Shown in pieces: positions 55,441 through 64,000 of a DNA stretch of 64,000 bases (positions are counted from its first letter, which is position 1; every line of letters begins with the position of its first letter). Under the pieces are notes generated by a model. That model had not been told where the DNA came from. It saw nothing but the letters and a program-made list of their open reading frames with translations, and made no database searches. A program made the position numbers and the translations under genes. Location: the NCBI GenBank assembly GCA_017134815.1, contig CP071032.1, forward strand, positions 1,590,001 through 1,654,000, read 5' to 3'. The stretch is from Lentisphaerota bacterium. GTDB taxonomy: Bacteria; Verrucomicrobiota; Lentisphaeria; Victivallales; Victivallaceae.

Positions 55441-57477
55441 ATGACCGCAGCAGAAATCCTGAAACAACTTAATCCAGAACAGGCCGAAGCGGTAAAAACC
55501 ATCAAAGGGCCGGTGCTCGTGCTGGCCGGGGCCGGAACCGGCAAAACCCGCGTCATAACTTTCCGAATAGCCTATATGCTGCAGGAGGGTATAGACCCCG
55601 GACATATTCTGGGGTTAACTTTTACCAATAAAGCAGCACGGGAAATGGAAGAGCGCCTGGAGCAACTGGTGGCCCCGGAACTGGCCAGACGGGTCACTCT
55701 TGGAACTTTTCACTCATTCTGTGTCAGGATTCTGCGAAAAGAGATAAAGCATCTTGGTTATCTGCCCAATTTCACCATAGCTGATGATTCAGACCAGAGC
55801 GGCTTGCTTAAGCAGGCTGCTGCCGCACTAGGTTATGCAAAGGAAAATGTACCGCTGCCGGCACTGCGCTCATATATAGGACGCATGAAAAACAAACTGC
55901 TGCTGCCGCATGAAGCCTCCAGCATAGCAGAGGGCAACAATGACGCGGTAATGGCCAGGATTTACCGCGAGTACCAGAATACTCTTGAAATGCAGAATAT
56001 GCTGGATTTTGATGATATGCTGCTGCTGGTATATGAGCTGTTTGATAAATATCCTGAAGTTTTAAAAAAATACCAGAAAAAATATCAGTATCTGCTGGTT
56101 GACGAATACCAGGATACCAATGACGCCCAGTTTGAAATCATAAAGATGCTGGCTGGGAAAAACTGCAATCTATGTGTTGTAGGTGACGATGATCAGAGCA
56201 TTTACGGCTGGCGTGGAGCCAATGTCGGCAATATACTCGAGTTTCCGCGGATGTTTAAAAACACCACGGAAGTTAAACTGGAGCAGAACTACCGCTCGAC
56301 TAACAAAATCCTGACTGCAGCTAATGAAGTCATAGCCAGGAACTCAAACCGTTTCAGGAAGAACTTGTGGTCTGGGATGGGAGAAGGCGGTAATCTGCTG
56401 CTGGTAAATGCAATTTGTGCTGAAGCCGAGTCAGATTTCATCGCTGAATTTATCGCCCAGGAAATTGAGGAACACCCGGAATACAGTTACAGTGACTTTG
56501 CTGTTCTTTATCGTTCCAATCACTTGTCCCGCCAGCTGGAAGCCAGCTTGCGCAATAACTCTATCCCCTATAAAATGGTCGGAGGTCAGGAGTTTTTCCA
56601 GCGCAAGGAAATTAAAGACGCTGTAGCTTACCTGAAACTGCTGGTAAATCCCAAAGAAGATCAGAGTCTGCTGCGTATCCTCAGTATTCCGCCGCGTGGA
56701 CTTGGCAAGAAAGCGGTTGAGCTTTTAAAAAAATACCAGGGAGCGGCCATGCTGCCTTTTTCCGAACTTATCGGCCATCGGGATTTTACTTCAGAGCTCT
56801 CCGGCAAAGCCGCAAAGGCTGCCGGCGACCTGCACAGCTGTATGTCACGCTATAGAAAATCCTTTAAGGAACCCGGTGAACTGGCACGTAAAGCTGCTTC
56901 ATACCTCAATGATGTCGGCTACTTAAACGGATTGCAGAAAATTTACAAAGATATTGATGACTCTCTAAAACGGCGGGAAAATATTGATGAATTTATAAAT
57001 GCAATCGCGCAGTTTGAGCGCGGCTGCGAAACCCCGCCGACGCTGGTGGAATATCTCGAAAGCTATGCTCTGCTGCAGGAAAATGACAAAACCGAAGATG
57101 ACACTGATGACGGCAACGGAGTGACTTTGACTACCGTTCACGCAGCCAAGGGGCTGGAATACCCCTATGTATTTCTGGTAGCCTTGGAAAAAAATATTTT
57201 TCCACACGAAAGGTCTGTCCATGAAGGCAGTATTGACGAAGAGCTCCGGCTGTTCTATGTCGCAATGACCAGAGCCAAGGAAAAACTCATAATGTCATGT
57301 TCATGCTCCAGGATGCATCGTGGCTTTGACCGCCCGCAGATACCCTCGGAATTTATAACTTACATTCCTGAGGGACTAGTGGATGTCTGCGAACCGGAAG
57401 ACGTCATCAAAAAGCTGGATAAGGCCTCTCTGGCAGCCGGTTTCGCTGAGATATTTAAAATGCTTGAGGAGGATTAA
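55441..57477 (+). CDS. UvrD/PcrA/Rep-family DNA helicase
   Basis: A 678-residue superfamily 1A helicase. The Q-motif LNPEQAEAV precedes Walker A AGAGTGKT (29-36), GLTFTNKAAREM (motif Ia) follows, then VDEYQDTND (motif II), GDDDQSIYGWRGA (III), QNYRST (IV), TVHAAKGLEY (V) and VAMTRAKEKL (VI). It unwinds DNA in repair and replication restart. It starts directly after the purO stop, so it is probably translated by coupling. PcrA and Rep cannot be told apart with certainty. Confidence 0.93.
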   Translation: MTAAEILKQLNPEQAEAVKTIKGPVLVLAGAGTGKTRVITFRIAYMLQEGIDPGHILGLTFTNKAAREMEERLEQLVAPELARRVTLGTFHSFCVRILRKEIKHLGYLPNFTIADDSDQSGLLKQAAAALGYAKENVPLPALRSYIGRMKNKLLLPHEASSIAEGNNDAVMARIYREYQNTLEMQNMLDFDDMLLLVYELFDKYPEVLKKYQKKYQYLLVDEYQDTNDAQFEIIKMLAGKNCNLCVVGDDDQSIYGWRGANVGNILEFPRMFKNTTEVKLEQNYRSTNKILTAANEVIARNSNRFRKNLWSGMGEGGNLLLVNAICAEAESDFIAEFIAQEIEEHPEYSYSDFAVLYRSNHLSRQLEASLRNNSIPYKMVGGQEFFQRKEIKDAVAYLKLLVNPKEDQSLLRILSIPPRGLGKKAVELLKKYQGAAMLPFSELIGHRDFTSELSGKAAKAAGDLHSCMSRYRKSFKEPGELARKAASYLNDVGYLNGLQKIYKDIDDSLKRRENIDEFINAIAQFERGCETPPTLVEYLESYALLQENDKTEDDTDDGNGVTLTTVHAAKGLEYPYVFLVALEKNIFPHERSVHEGSIDEELRLFYVAMTRAKEKLIMSCSCSRMHRGFDRPQIPSEFITYIPEGLVDVCEPEDVIKKLDKASLAAGFAEIFKMLEED

Positions 57478-57550
57478 TTATTGCTGGTTGCTATATTGAA
57501 TTAGCGTTGTATATTAACAAATTCAGAAGTAACAGAACGGGATTTTGAGA

Positions 57551-57946
57551 ATGAAAATTACCGAAGATATCATTAAAGCATTACAGAACTGCATAGATGC
57601 CATAGGTTCAATATCGGAATTTTCTCAACAGGCTAACGTTAATATTGAAACTTTGAGCAAATATATGAGTAGAAAAACTCAATCCATACGCCAGGATACC
57701 TGGGAAAAACTTTACCCGTTGATACAGGCCTACCTGCCCAAGTCAAACGACGAAAATGAGCAGAGGGCTATCAGTTATAAGCCGGCAGGCAAGTCTCAAC
57801 TGGAGAAGTACGCTAATCTCTCCAGTGACGAAAAAATTTTGCTTGATGCTTTCAGCGCCCTGCCGATGAAAATACGTAATCAGAAATTATTGGAAATTGT
57901 AGAGCTGGCACGACAGCAGGTCGTTATGAATAAAGAGGACGAGTAA
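57551..57946 (+). CDS. small helix-turn-helix protein
   Basis: A 131-residue protein. Its N-terminal half (about 3-60) reads as an XRE-like helix-turn-helix: ISEFSQQANVNIETLSKYMS is consistent with the two recognition helices. The C-terminal half is helical (LSSDEKILLDAFSALPMKIRNQKLLEIVELARQ). It may be a DNA-binding regulator of its neighbours. I chose the ATG with GGGA eight bases upstream over a TTG two codons earlier. It is followed by skp after 23 bases. Confidence 0.6.
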   Translation: MKITEDIIKALQNCIDAIGSISEFSQQANVNIETLSKYMSRKTQSIRQDTWEKLYPLIQAYLPKSNDENEQRAISYKPAGKSQLEKYANLSSDEKILLDAFSALPMKIRNQKLLEIVELARQQVVMNKEDE

Positions 57947-57969
57947 TTCAACCTTACCGGGGATATTTT

Positions 57970-58575
57970 ATGCTGAAAAAACTCTCAATTATTGTAATGG
58001 TGTTTACTTCAGTAGCGCTTTTTGCGGCACCGAAGCTCAAAATAGCTACCGTAGACATGGAGAAAATCTTTGAAAACTTCTACAAGAAAAAACTGGCTGA
58101 TGCTACGTTAAAACAGCAGGATGAAATCTACAAGGCTTTTGTCCGCAAACTTCTTGATTCAGGCAACAAACTTGAAGAAGAGTACAAAATTCTGCGGGAC
58201 GCTTCCCAGAACATCGCCCTGTCAGCTTCAGAGCGCGAAAAGAAACGCCTTGAAGCACAGCGCAAATTCCGCGCCATGCAGCAGAAAAAGGCTGAAATCG
58301 AACAGTATGTAATGGAAAAACAGCGCCAGTTCAAAAAACTGGAAAAGAAAAAGCGCATGGAAATTATCGGTGAAATCATGAAGGAAATCAAACGCCGTGC
58401 AGCTTTGAAAGGGTACACACTGGTTTTGGATAAAACCGGAAAAACCCTGAATGCCATACCGGCTGTTCTGTACAGCAGTCCATCCTATGATATTACCGAT
58501 GAAGTTTTGAAAACTTTAAATCGCGGACAGGATAATCCCGATATAACAAAAGATGTCGATTCGACAATCAGATAA
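57970..58575 (+). CDS. OmpH/Skp family periplasmic chaperone
   Basis: A 201-residue protein with a signal peptide (about 1-20, MLKKLSIIVMVFTSVALFAA). It opens with KLKIATVDMEKIFENFYK, then has a long highly charged coiled coil (about 45-140) and a C-terminal small domain (KGYTLVLDKTG). Skp trimers hold unfolded outer-membrane proteins in the periplasm. It lies 24 bases upstream of lpxD, the normal skp-lpxD order; bamA is not next door. Confidence 0.88.
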   Translation: MLKKLSIIVMVFTSVALFAAPKLKIATVDMEKIFENFYKKKLADATLKQQDEIYKAFVRKLLDSGNKLEEEYKILRDASQNIALSASEREKKRLEAQRKFRAMQQKKAEIEQYVMEKQRQFKKLEKKKRMEIIGEIMKEIKRRAALKGYTLVLDKTGKTLNAIPAVLYSSPSYDITDEVLKTLNRGQDNPDITKDVDSTIR

Positions 58576-58599
58576 TCTGCAAAATACCAGGGAGTTATA

Positions 58600-59634
58600 A
58601 TGAAACAGATTACAGCTGGACAGATAGCTGAAGCAGTAAATGGTAGTGTAATTGGTAATGCTGAGCTGGCTGTTTCCGGCGTCGCCTCACTTATGGAAGC
58701 CTCTCCGAGTCAGGCTTCATTTGTCGGCAATAAGCGCTATCTGAAACAGTTGGCGGATTCTGCAGCCGGAATTATTCTGGTTGAGAAAAAGCTGGAAAAA
58801 CAGCTCAACGCAGACCGCACTTTTGTACTGTGCGAAAACGTTGATTACAGCTTTTCTAAAGTAATCGCTTTTTTTGCACCCGAACCAGTCACCTATGCTC
58901 CGGGAATTCACCCTTCAGCCGTTGTCGCTGAATCAGCTAAAATAGCCGATGGCGTTTACATTGGAGCAAACGCGGTTGTTGACGAAAACGCTGAAATCGG
59001 CCCCGGCACCTCAATCGGGGCAGGCTCCTTTGTCGGCCAGGAAGTAAAGATCGGAGCGCAATGCCAGATTTCGCCAAATGTCACTATCATGCATCGCTGT
59101 ACTGTCGGACACAAGGCGATTCTGCACCCCGGAGTGGTTATTGGCGGTGACGGTTTTGGATTTGTTCCGGGGCCGCAGGGACTGGTAAAAGTTCCTCAGA
59201 CCGGTATTGTCCAGATCGATGATGATGTGGAAATCGGGGCAAATACCACAATTGACCGCGCCCGCTTCGGCCGCACCTGGATTAAGTCAAATGTTAAAAT
59301 TGACAACCAGGTCATGGTGGCGCATAATGTGGAAGTAGGCGAATCCACAATTCTGGTTGGTCAGTCAGGTATTGCCGGCAGCGCAAAACTGGGTCGCGGA
59401 GTTATCATCGCGGCTCAAGCTGGAGTTAACGGTCATATCACACTGGGCGACGGCGTACAGGTTGCCGGAACTTCCGGTGTAGTAAAAAGCCTGCCAGCAG
59501 GCTTTATTGCACTGGGAACACCGGCCGAAAGTCAACGTGAATATATGAATCGCCGCACCCTCCCTAAAAAATTTGAAAAGCTTTCCAGAAAGGTTGAGGA
59601 CCTGAAGGCTGAAGTGGAAGAGTTGAAAAAATAA
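58600..59634 (+). CDS. lpxD: UDP-3-O-(3-hydroxyacyl)glucosamine N-acyltransferase
   Basis: A 344-residue LpxD. It has an N-terminal uridine-binding domain (about 1-100), left-handed beta-helix hexapeptide repeats (about 108-315), the catalytic His in MVAHNVEVGE (about 236) and a coiled C-terminal extension. It adds the second acyl chain in lipid A synthesis, so an LPS-type outer membrane is implied. CAGGGAG precedes the ATG. Confidence 0.95.
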   Translation: MKQITAGQIAEAVNGSVIGNAELAVSGVASLMEASPSQASFVGNKRYLKQLADSAAGIILVEKKLEKQLNADRTFVLCENVDYSFSKVIAFFAPEPVTYAPGIHPSAVVAESAKIADGVYIGANAVVDENAEIGPGTSIGAGSFVGQEVKIGAQCQISPNVTIMHRCTVGHKAILHPGVVIGGDGFGFVPGPQGLVKVPQTGIVQIDDDVEIGANTTIDRARFGRTWIKSNVKIDNQVMVAHNVEVGESTILVGQSGIAGSAKLGRGVIIAAQAGVNGHITLGDGVQVAGTSGVVKSLPAGFIALGTPAESQREYMNRRTLPKKFEKLSRKVEDLKAEVEELKK

Positions 59635-59717
59635 TTTCCTCTTCAAATTGAAGTCATATTTTGAAAGCCGGCTCTTCAGTCGGCTTTCAGACATTAATAA
59701 CTATGGAGTCAAATAAT

Positions 59718-61004
59718 TTGGCAATATACAAAAAACTGCTTTTTCTGAGCCTGTTAATTTCACTGCTGCTGCCATGTTTTGCCTTTGAACCTTTCGGAGG
59801 TGAAGATGAAGTTGATAACGACCCGCTTCGCCTGAAGGCAAAGAGCGGTGATGTCAGTGCTCAACTCGAACTTGGTAACCAGTATTTTTACGGTCAGAAA
59901 CGGCCGCAGAATTACCCGGTTGCAGCCCACTGGTTTCGCAAGGCTGCCCTGAAAGGCAACCGCGAGGCCGAATATAATCTCGGTGTCTGCTATGAATACG
60001 GACTCGGGATGAGCAAGAACCGTTATCTGGCTTTCCGATGGTACCGCAAAGCGTCAACCCAGAAGTTGAAAGCTGCAACCTACAACCTTGCCATGTGCTA
60101 TGCGGAAGGCATTCCCCCAATACGACGTGGCAACATAAAAACCCCTGCCCTGTACTCCAACTACCCAAAAGCTATGAAGATGATGAAAAATCTGGCCTTG
60201 CAGAAGTATATCCCTGCAATTCGCCAGCTGGGAGTCTTTATTCTGGAAAACCCAAAGGAAAAACCAACTGAAGTACAGAAGAAAACCGCGTTCAAGCTTT
60301 TTATGCAGGCAGCCTCCAAGGGTGACTGCCAGGCAATGCGCCGCCTCGCAGACTGTTATTTCGGCGGAATCGGCATTGCCAAAGATGATCCTAAAATGCT
60401 TTACTGGCTAAAAAAAGCTGCGGCCTCAGGAGATATTGAAGCTATTGGAAAACTTGGTTATTGCTATCAAGTAGGCAAAGGTACTAAAATTGACGATCGT
60501 AAAGCCTTTGAGCTCTTCAAACAGGCTGCTGAAGCCGGATTACCGATGGCACAGGTTAAAATGGGTGAATATTACATGGCCGGAAAGTTTGTCAAGGAAA
60601 ACATCAAAAAAGGCATTAAATGGTATGTTGAAGCTGCCAGACAGGGAAATCCCTATGCTATTTTTAAAATGGGTGTTTTTCATATCAATGGAATCGGCGT
60701 TCCCAAGGATCCTGACCGCGGCGTAAAATACTTTTTCAAAGCCGCTAAAATGGGCAACATTCATGCCCAGTATAATCTAGCCTGCTACTACCAGACCGGA
60801 AAAATTATTCCTAAAGATCAGGGTGCATCTTTTTACTGGTTCAAGAAGGCAGCGGAAAAAGGAGATCCCAAAGCCATGCGTCGACTTGCCATCTGCTACT
60901 TTGAAGGCAAAGGCACAATCGTCAATGAAAAACAAGGTCTTTTCTGGCTGTCCAAAGCAGCTAAAAGCGGCGATCTCGAAGCTCAGCGTCTGCTGATGCC
61001 TTAA
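59718..61004 (+). CDS. exported Sel1-repeat protein
   Basis: About 428 residues from a TTG preceded by GGAG at eight bases; an ATG five codons earlier is the alternative. A signal peptide (KKLLFLSLLISLLLPCFA) leads into about ten Sel1-like repeats of some 36 residues (pattern A..WF.KAA..G...A...LG.CY..G.G). They form a solenoid for protein binding. Repeats often sit in envelope or secretion adaptors. It converges on rny with a strong terminator between. Confidence 0.83.
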   Translation: MAIYKKLLFLSLLISLLLPCFAFEPFGGEDEVDNDPLRLKAKSGDVSAQLELGNQYFYGQKRPQNYPVAAHWFRKAALKGNREAEYNLGVCYEYGLGMSKNRYLAFRWYRKASTQKLKAATYNLAMCYAEGIPPIRRGNIKTPALYSNYPKAMKMMKNLALQKYIPAIRQLGVFILENPKEKPTEVQKKTAFKLFMQAASKGDCQAMRRLADCYFGGIGIAKDDPKMLYWLKKAAASGDIEAIGKLGYCYQVGKGTKIDDRKAFELFKQAAEAGLPMAQVKMGEYYMAGKFVKENIKKGIKWYVEAARQGNPYAIFKMGVFHINGIGVPKDPDRGVKYFFKAAKMGNIHAQYNLACYYQTGKIIPKDQGASFYWFKKAAEKGDPKAMRRLAICYFEGKGTIVNEKQGLFWLSKAAKSGDLEAQRLLMP

Positions 61005-61027
61005 GCTGAAGCTTAATTATAAACAAT

Positions 61028-61064
61028 AAAAAAAATCCTGCCATCATTTGGCAGGATTTTTTTA
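61028..61064 (+). terminator. bidirectional Rho-independent terminator
   Basis: A near-perfect stem built from AAAAAAATCCTGCC and GGCAGGATTTTTTT with a seven-base loop. Both arms end in A or T runs, so it should stop the Sel1 gene on plus and the rarA-fau-rny operon on minus. Listed on plus by convention. Confidence 0.92.
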
Positions 61065-61087
61065 TTCAAGCAGCTTTACACTGAAGC

Positions 61088-62632
61088 TTACTTAGCATAA
61101 TCAATTGATCTGGTTTCACGAATTATAGACACCTTGATCTGCCCAGGATAATTCATCTCTTTCTCAATTCTCTGACATATATCCTTAGCCAGTATCTGAG
61201 CTTCGCCTTCCTTGATTTTGACCGGATTGACGACTACCCTGACCTCGCGCCCAGCCTGTAAAGCAAAACAGGACTCAACCCCGTTGAAACTGTGAGCAAT
61301 ATCCTCAAGCTGCTCAAGCCGCTTCAGGTAAAGTTCAGTAGTTTCACTACGGGCTCCAGGACGGGATGCACTCAAAGTATCACAGGCATTTATAAGAATA
61401 TCATAAATGCTGGCAGCATCAACATCTTCATGATGAGCGGCAACCGCATGGATAACATCCTGGGCTTCATTGTGCTTGCGCAGAATATCAGCACCAATCG
61501 CGGCATGAGACCCCTCAACTTCATGATCAACTGCTTTACCAATATCATGAAAGAGCCCGATTCTTTTGGCTTTCTGTTCATCAAGACCGAGTTCCGATGC
61601 AATTATACCCATAAAGTACGCTGCTTCAAGTGAATGCTGCAGCACATTCTGAGAAAAACTGTAACGGTATTTCAAGCGTCCGAGCAGCTTGATTATATGG
61701 GGAGAAACTCCCTGTATGCCGGTTTCGAGAACGGCAGCTTCGCCGGTGCTGAAGATCTCCTCTTCAACTTCCTTGGCGATTTTTTTGGTCTGGTCTTCGA
61801 TACGGGTAGGATGAATCCTGCCATCAGCAATCAAGCGTTCCATCAGCTGTCTGGCAACCTCTTTACGGACCGGGTCAAAGCATGAGATAACTACAGCTTC
61901 AGGTGTATCGTCAATAAGTATATTAACTCCTGTAGCCGCCTCAATTGCCCGTATATTACGCCCTTCCCTGCCGATAATGCGACCTTTCATTTCGTCTCCC
62001 GGCAAAGGAATAGTGGCCGTAGTTCGATCATATGTACAGTCAGATGCATAACGCTGTATGGCATACGTCAAAATACGACGCGCTTCTTTTTCTGACTTCT
62101 GCTTGGCTTCTTCAAGAACATCACGGACTAAAAGCCCGGATTCATTCTTAACTTCATTCTTTAATTTTTCAAGCAGTATTTCCTTAGCGCTTTCACGGTC
62201 TAAAAGTGCAATTCTTTCCAGTTCATCAATCTGTTTTGAAATGCTTTTCTGCAATTCCTGTTCACGATTCGAAAGTCTGTCACGCAAGGAATCAATTTCT
62301 TTTTCCTTACGGGAAAAGTTCTCTTCCCTTTTTTCAAAGGCATCTGCTTTTCTTTCCAGATTTTCTTCGCGCTGAGAGAGGCGTTTTTCTACAGACAGCT
62401 GCTCTTTGCGGCGCTGTTGCAGTTCATCTTCTACCTCTTCACGCATTTTGAGAACTTCCCCTTTAGCAGTAACTTTAGCTTCGCGCTTAATATGCTCAGC
62501 TTCTTTTTCCGCGTCCTCTCTTATCTTGACAGCGAGCTGTCCCGCCGAGGCCTTCTGCATTTTCTGCAGTAAAGCAGCTACGACAAAGCCTGCTATAGCG
62601 CCACCAACACCCATGATGATGTAAATTGTCAT
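61088..62632 (-). CDS. rny: ribonuclease Y
   Basis: A 514-residue RNase Y. An N-terminal membrane helix (about 3-22) leads into a long charged coiled coil (about 30-190), a KH domain with GRIIGREGRNIRA (about 213-225) and an HD domain with FHDIGKAVDHE (about 344). It is a membrane-bound endonuclease starting mRNA decay. It is the last gene of the operon; its start overlaps the fau stop by four bases. Confidence 0.95.
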   Translation of the reverse strand: MTIYIIMGVGGAIAGFVVAALLQKMQKASAGQLAVKIREDAEKEAEHIKREAKVTAKGEVLKMREEVEDELQQRRKEQLSVEKRLSQREENLERKADAFEKREENFSRKEKEIDSLRDRLSNREQELQKSISKQIDELERIALLDRESAKEILLEKLKNEVKNESGLLVRDVLEEAKQKSEKEARRILTYAIQRYASDCTYDRTTATIPLPGDEMKGRIIGREGRNIRAIEAATGVNILIDDTPEAVVISCFDPVRKEVARQLMERLIADGRIHPTRIEDQTKKIAKEVEEEIFSTGEAAVLETGIQGVSPHIIKLLGRLKYRYSFSQNVLQHSLEAAYFMGIIASELGLDEQKAKRIGLFHDIGKAVDHEVEGSHAAIGADILRKHNEAQDVIHAVAAHHEDVDAASIYDILINACDTLSASRPGARSETTELYLKRLEQLEDIAHSFNGVESCFALQAGREVRVVVNPVKIKEGEAQILAKDICQRIEKEMNYPGQIKVSIIRETRSIDYAK

Positions 62633-63237
62633 TTAGAGTTCTCCTCAGTTACGGTTTCTTCGAAATTAAATACTGATGATTCTGTAACCACCATATTCAG
62701 TCTACGATCATGGTCGACCGCAGGCAGCTCAACGGCCCGCTGACAGTCATAAAAAACACCGATTACTGTCCCTTCGGCATTTTGTAAAAGCCTGTCATAA
62801 TAGCCACCGCCCCGTCCCAGTCGCATGCCGCTTAAATCAAACGCCACACCGGGAACCAGCCAGACCATGGATTTCAATTCAGCCGCAGATGCAGCAGGGA
62901 GCAGCTCAGCCGGTTCAGCTAAACCATACTTTCCTGGTACCAGGTCTGCGGTCAAGTTACTTATTTCAGCCATCTCATAGATACCGCTTTTCGGCGTATA
63001 TCTTGGCAGAAACACTTTTTTTCCGAATGCGAGGCAATATTCAATTGCTGCTGACAAGTCAGCTTCAAAGCCGTCTGAAATATAAGCCGCAATCAAATTT
63101 GAACTTAGCCCTTCAAGCAACTCACAAATACGGCGATTAATCGCCGCATCCGCCTTGCTTTTATACTCAGGATTCAAACTTTTGCGACGCGAAGAAAATT
63201 CTCTCCGCACTGATTTTTTTTGTTCAGCAGAATTCAC
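62629..63237 (-). CDS. fau: 5-formyltetrahydrofolate cyclo-ligase
   Basis: A 202-residue enzyme that converts 5-formyl-THF to 5,10-methenyl-THF using ATP. Typical family features are the N-terminal RREFSSRRKSL, FLPRYTPKSG in the middle and the signature VPGVAFDLSGMRLGRGGGYYDRLL. It starts with GTG, overlapping the rarA stop by four bases, with GGAG seven bases upstream. Coupled to rarA and rny. Confidence 0.9.
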   Translation of the reverse strand: MNSAEQKKSVRREFSSRRKSLNPEYKSKADAAINRRICELLEGLSSNLIAAYISDGFEADLSAAIEYCLAFGKKVFLPRYTPKSGIYEMAEISNLTADLVPGKYGLAEPAELLPAASAAELKSMVWLVPGVAFDLSGMRLGRGGGYYDRLLQNAEGTVIGVFYDCQRAVELPAVDHDRRLNMVVTESSVFNFEETVTEENSK

Positions 63238-64000
63238 TCCTTAACTCCAGACTGACGACATTTTGCCCAGTATTCAAGCCTTTGTTTGATTTTATGCTCA
63301 TAGCCGGCGTCCTTAGGCACATAGTAAACCTTGGGCACTCCCATATACTCCTGAGCAGTAAATCCGCCTTCAAAATCATGCGGATACTTGTAGTCAGGTC
63401 CCGCTGCGCGTTTTTCACGCGCTCCGGAAGAATTGGGGTCACGCAGGTAGCCAGGCACCGGCTGAACACGTTCTTTACGAATATCCTCCAGGGCTGCGTC
63501 CACTGCCACATATGAAGCGTTGCTTTTGGGAGCAGTAGCGCAATAAACAGCAGCTTGAGAAAGGATTATTCTAGCTTCAGGCATACCGATCATTTCAACA
63601 CCCTGCATGGCGCTGACAGCCAATGTCAAAGCCCTTGGATCGGCATTACCAATATCTTCGGAGGCAAAAATCACAATTCGACGAGCGATAAATCTTATAT
63701 CCTCACCAGCATGCAACATTTTGGCCATCCAGTAAACGGCAGCATCAGGATCACTGCCGCGCATGCTTTTTATAAAAGCACTGGCAGTGTCGTAATGGCC
63801 GTCGTCACCATAATTAATAATTTTCCGCTGGATAGATTCCTCTGCTTCAGTTTCACTGACCAGGACTTTTCCCTCATCATCAGGCGTTGTAGTCATTGCA
63901 GCAATCTCCAGCGAAGTCAACGCTTTTCGCGCGTCGCCTTCACAGGCTTCAGCCAGAAAATCCAGAGCTTTGTCTGAAGCCTCCACCTGCAGAGAACTCA
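63234..64000 (-). CDS. rarA: replication-associated recombination protein RarA/MgsA (partial, 3' part)
   Basis: The gene is cut by the window edge: the frame is open up to base 64000 with no start needed inside. About 255 C-terminal codons are visible. ACEGDARKALTSLEIA is the AAA+ lid motif of RarA, followed by SAFIKSMRGSDPDAAVYWMAKML, ASEDIGNADPRAL and the C-terminal GYKYPHDFEGG-like segment (YKYPHDFEGGF). It acts at stalled forks with SSB. It heads the rarA-fau-rny operon. Confidence 0.92.
   Translation of the reverse strand, partial: SSLQVEASDKALDFLAEACEGDARKALTSLEIAAMTTTPDDEGKVLVSETEAEESIQRKIINYGDDGHYDTASAFIKSMRGSDPDAAVYWMAKMLHAGEDIRFIARRIVIFASEDIGNADPRALTLAVSAMQGVEMIGMPEARIILSQAAVYCATAPKSNASYVAVDAALEDIRKERVQPVPGYLRDPNSSGAREKRAAGPDYKYPHDFEGGFTAQEYMGVPKVYYVPKDAGYEHKIKQRLEYWAKCRQSGVKE

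Noticed and set aside
59662..59689. TGAAAGCCG/CGGCTTTCA hairpin after lpxD as a terminator
   Set aside because: The stem is good, but no T run follows; I could not support it as a terminator.

Overview
The window looks like a bacterial chromosome of moderate GC with tightly packed genes. I infer a Gram-negative member of the PVC group, most likely Lentisphaerota. The reasons are LpxD and a Skp/OmpH chaperone (outer membrane, lipid A), a pilin-type N-terminus fused to a LamG domain, a Ser/Thr kinase joined to a Cache sensor, and a lipoprotein with a jelly-roll domain of a kind I associate with PVC bacteria. The assignment rests on recognised gene style only, since no rRNA is present.

Layout. 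0.8-5.2 kb: zinc-ribbon protein, cobO, tRNA-Pro, then the conserved block rpmH-rnpA-yidD-yidC-jag, all on minus. 5.3-13.7 kb: mixed housekeeping and unknown genes (HtrA-like protease, SH3b protein, Xer recombinase, VOC protein, pta-ackA, SpoIIAA-like protein). 13.7-15.4 kb: a phage terminase small/large pair with no other phage gene around it. 15.5-31.8 kb: aminotransferase, GAF/sigma-54 activator, flavoprotein, pilin-LamG protein, two MarC paralogues, membrane proteins, a PurF-like protein without its nucleophile cysteine, an MFS transporter with a ROK kinase, a kinase-Cache sensor and a DapA-family aldolase.

32.2-51.7 kb is one long minus-strand information-processing superoperon. In transcription order it runs tRNA-Leu, tRNA-Thr, tuf, rpmG, tRNA-Trp, secE, nusG, rplK-A-J-L, rpoB-C, rpsL-rpsG-fusA, rpsJ-rplC-D-W-B-rpsS. 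It stops at a strong terminator after rpsS, whereas the S10 operon usually continues with rplV-rpsC. 51.9-64 kb holds a UbiB-family protein, a lipoprotein, an archaeal-type IMP cyclohydrolase followed directly by a UvrD/PcrA helicase, an HTH protein, skp-lpxD, a Sel1-repeat protein, and a minus-strand operon rarA (cut by the window edge)-fau-rny.

The best leads are the isolated but catalytically intact terminase pair, the cysteine-less PurF paralogue together with PurO, and natural residues at classic resistance positions in S12 (Arg88) and RpoB (Ser at E. coli 526). Others are the shortened S10 operon, a GC-rich structured intergenic island at 16.76-17.04 kb, and a 16-codon leader ORF just after the promoter of the sugar-transport operon. 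I saw no CRISPR array, insertion sequence or complete prophage.
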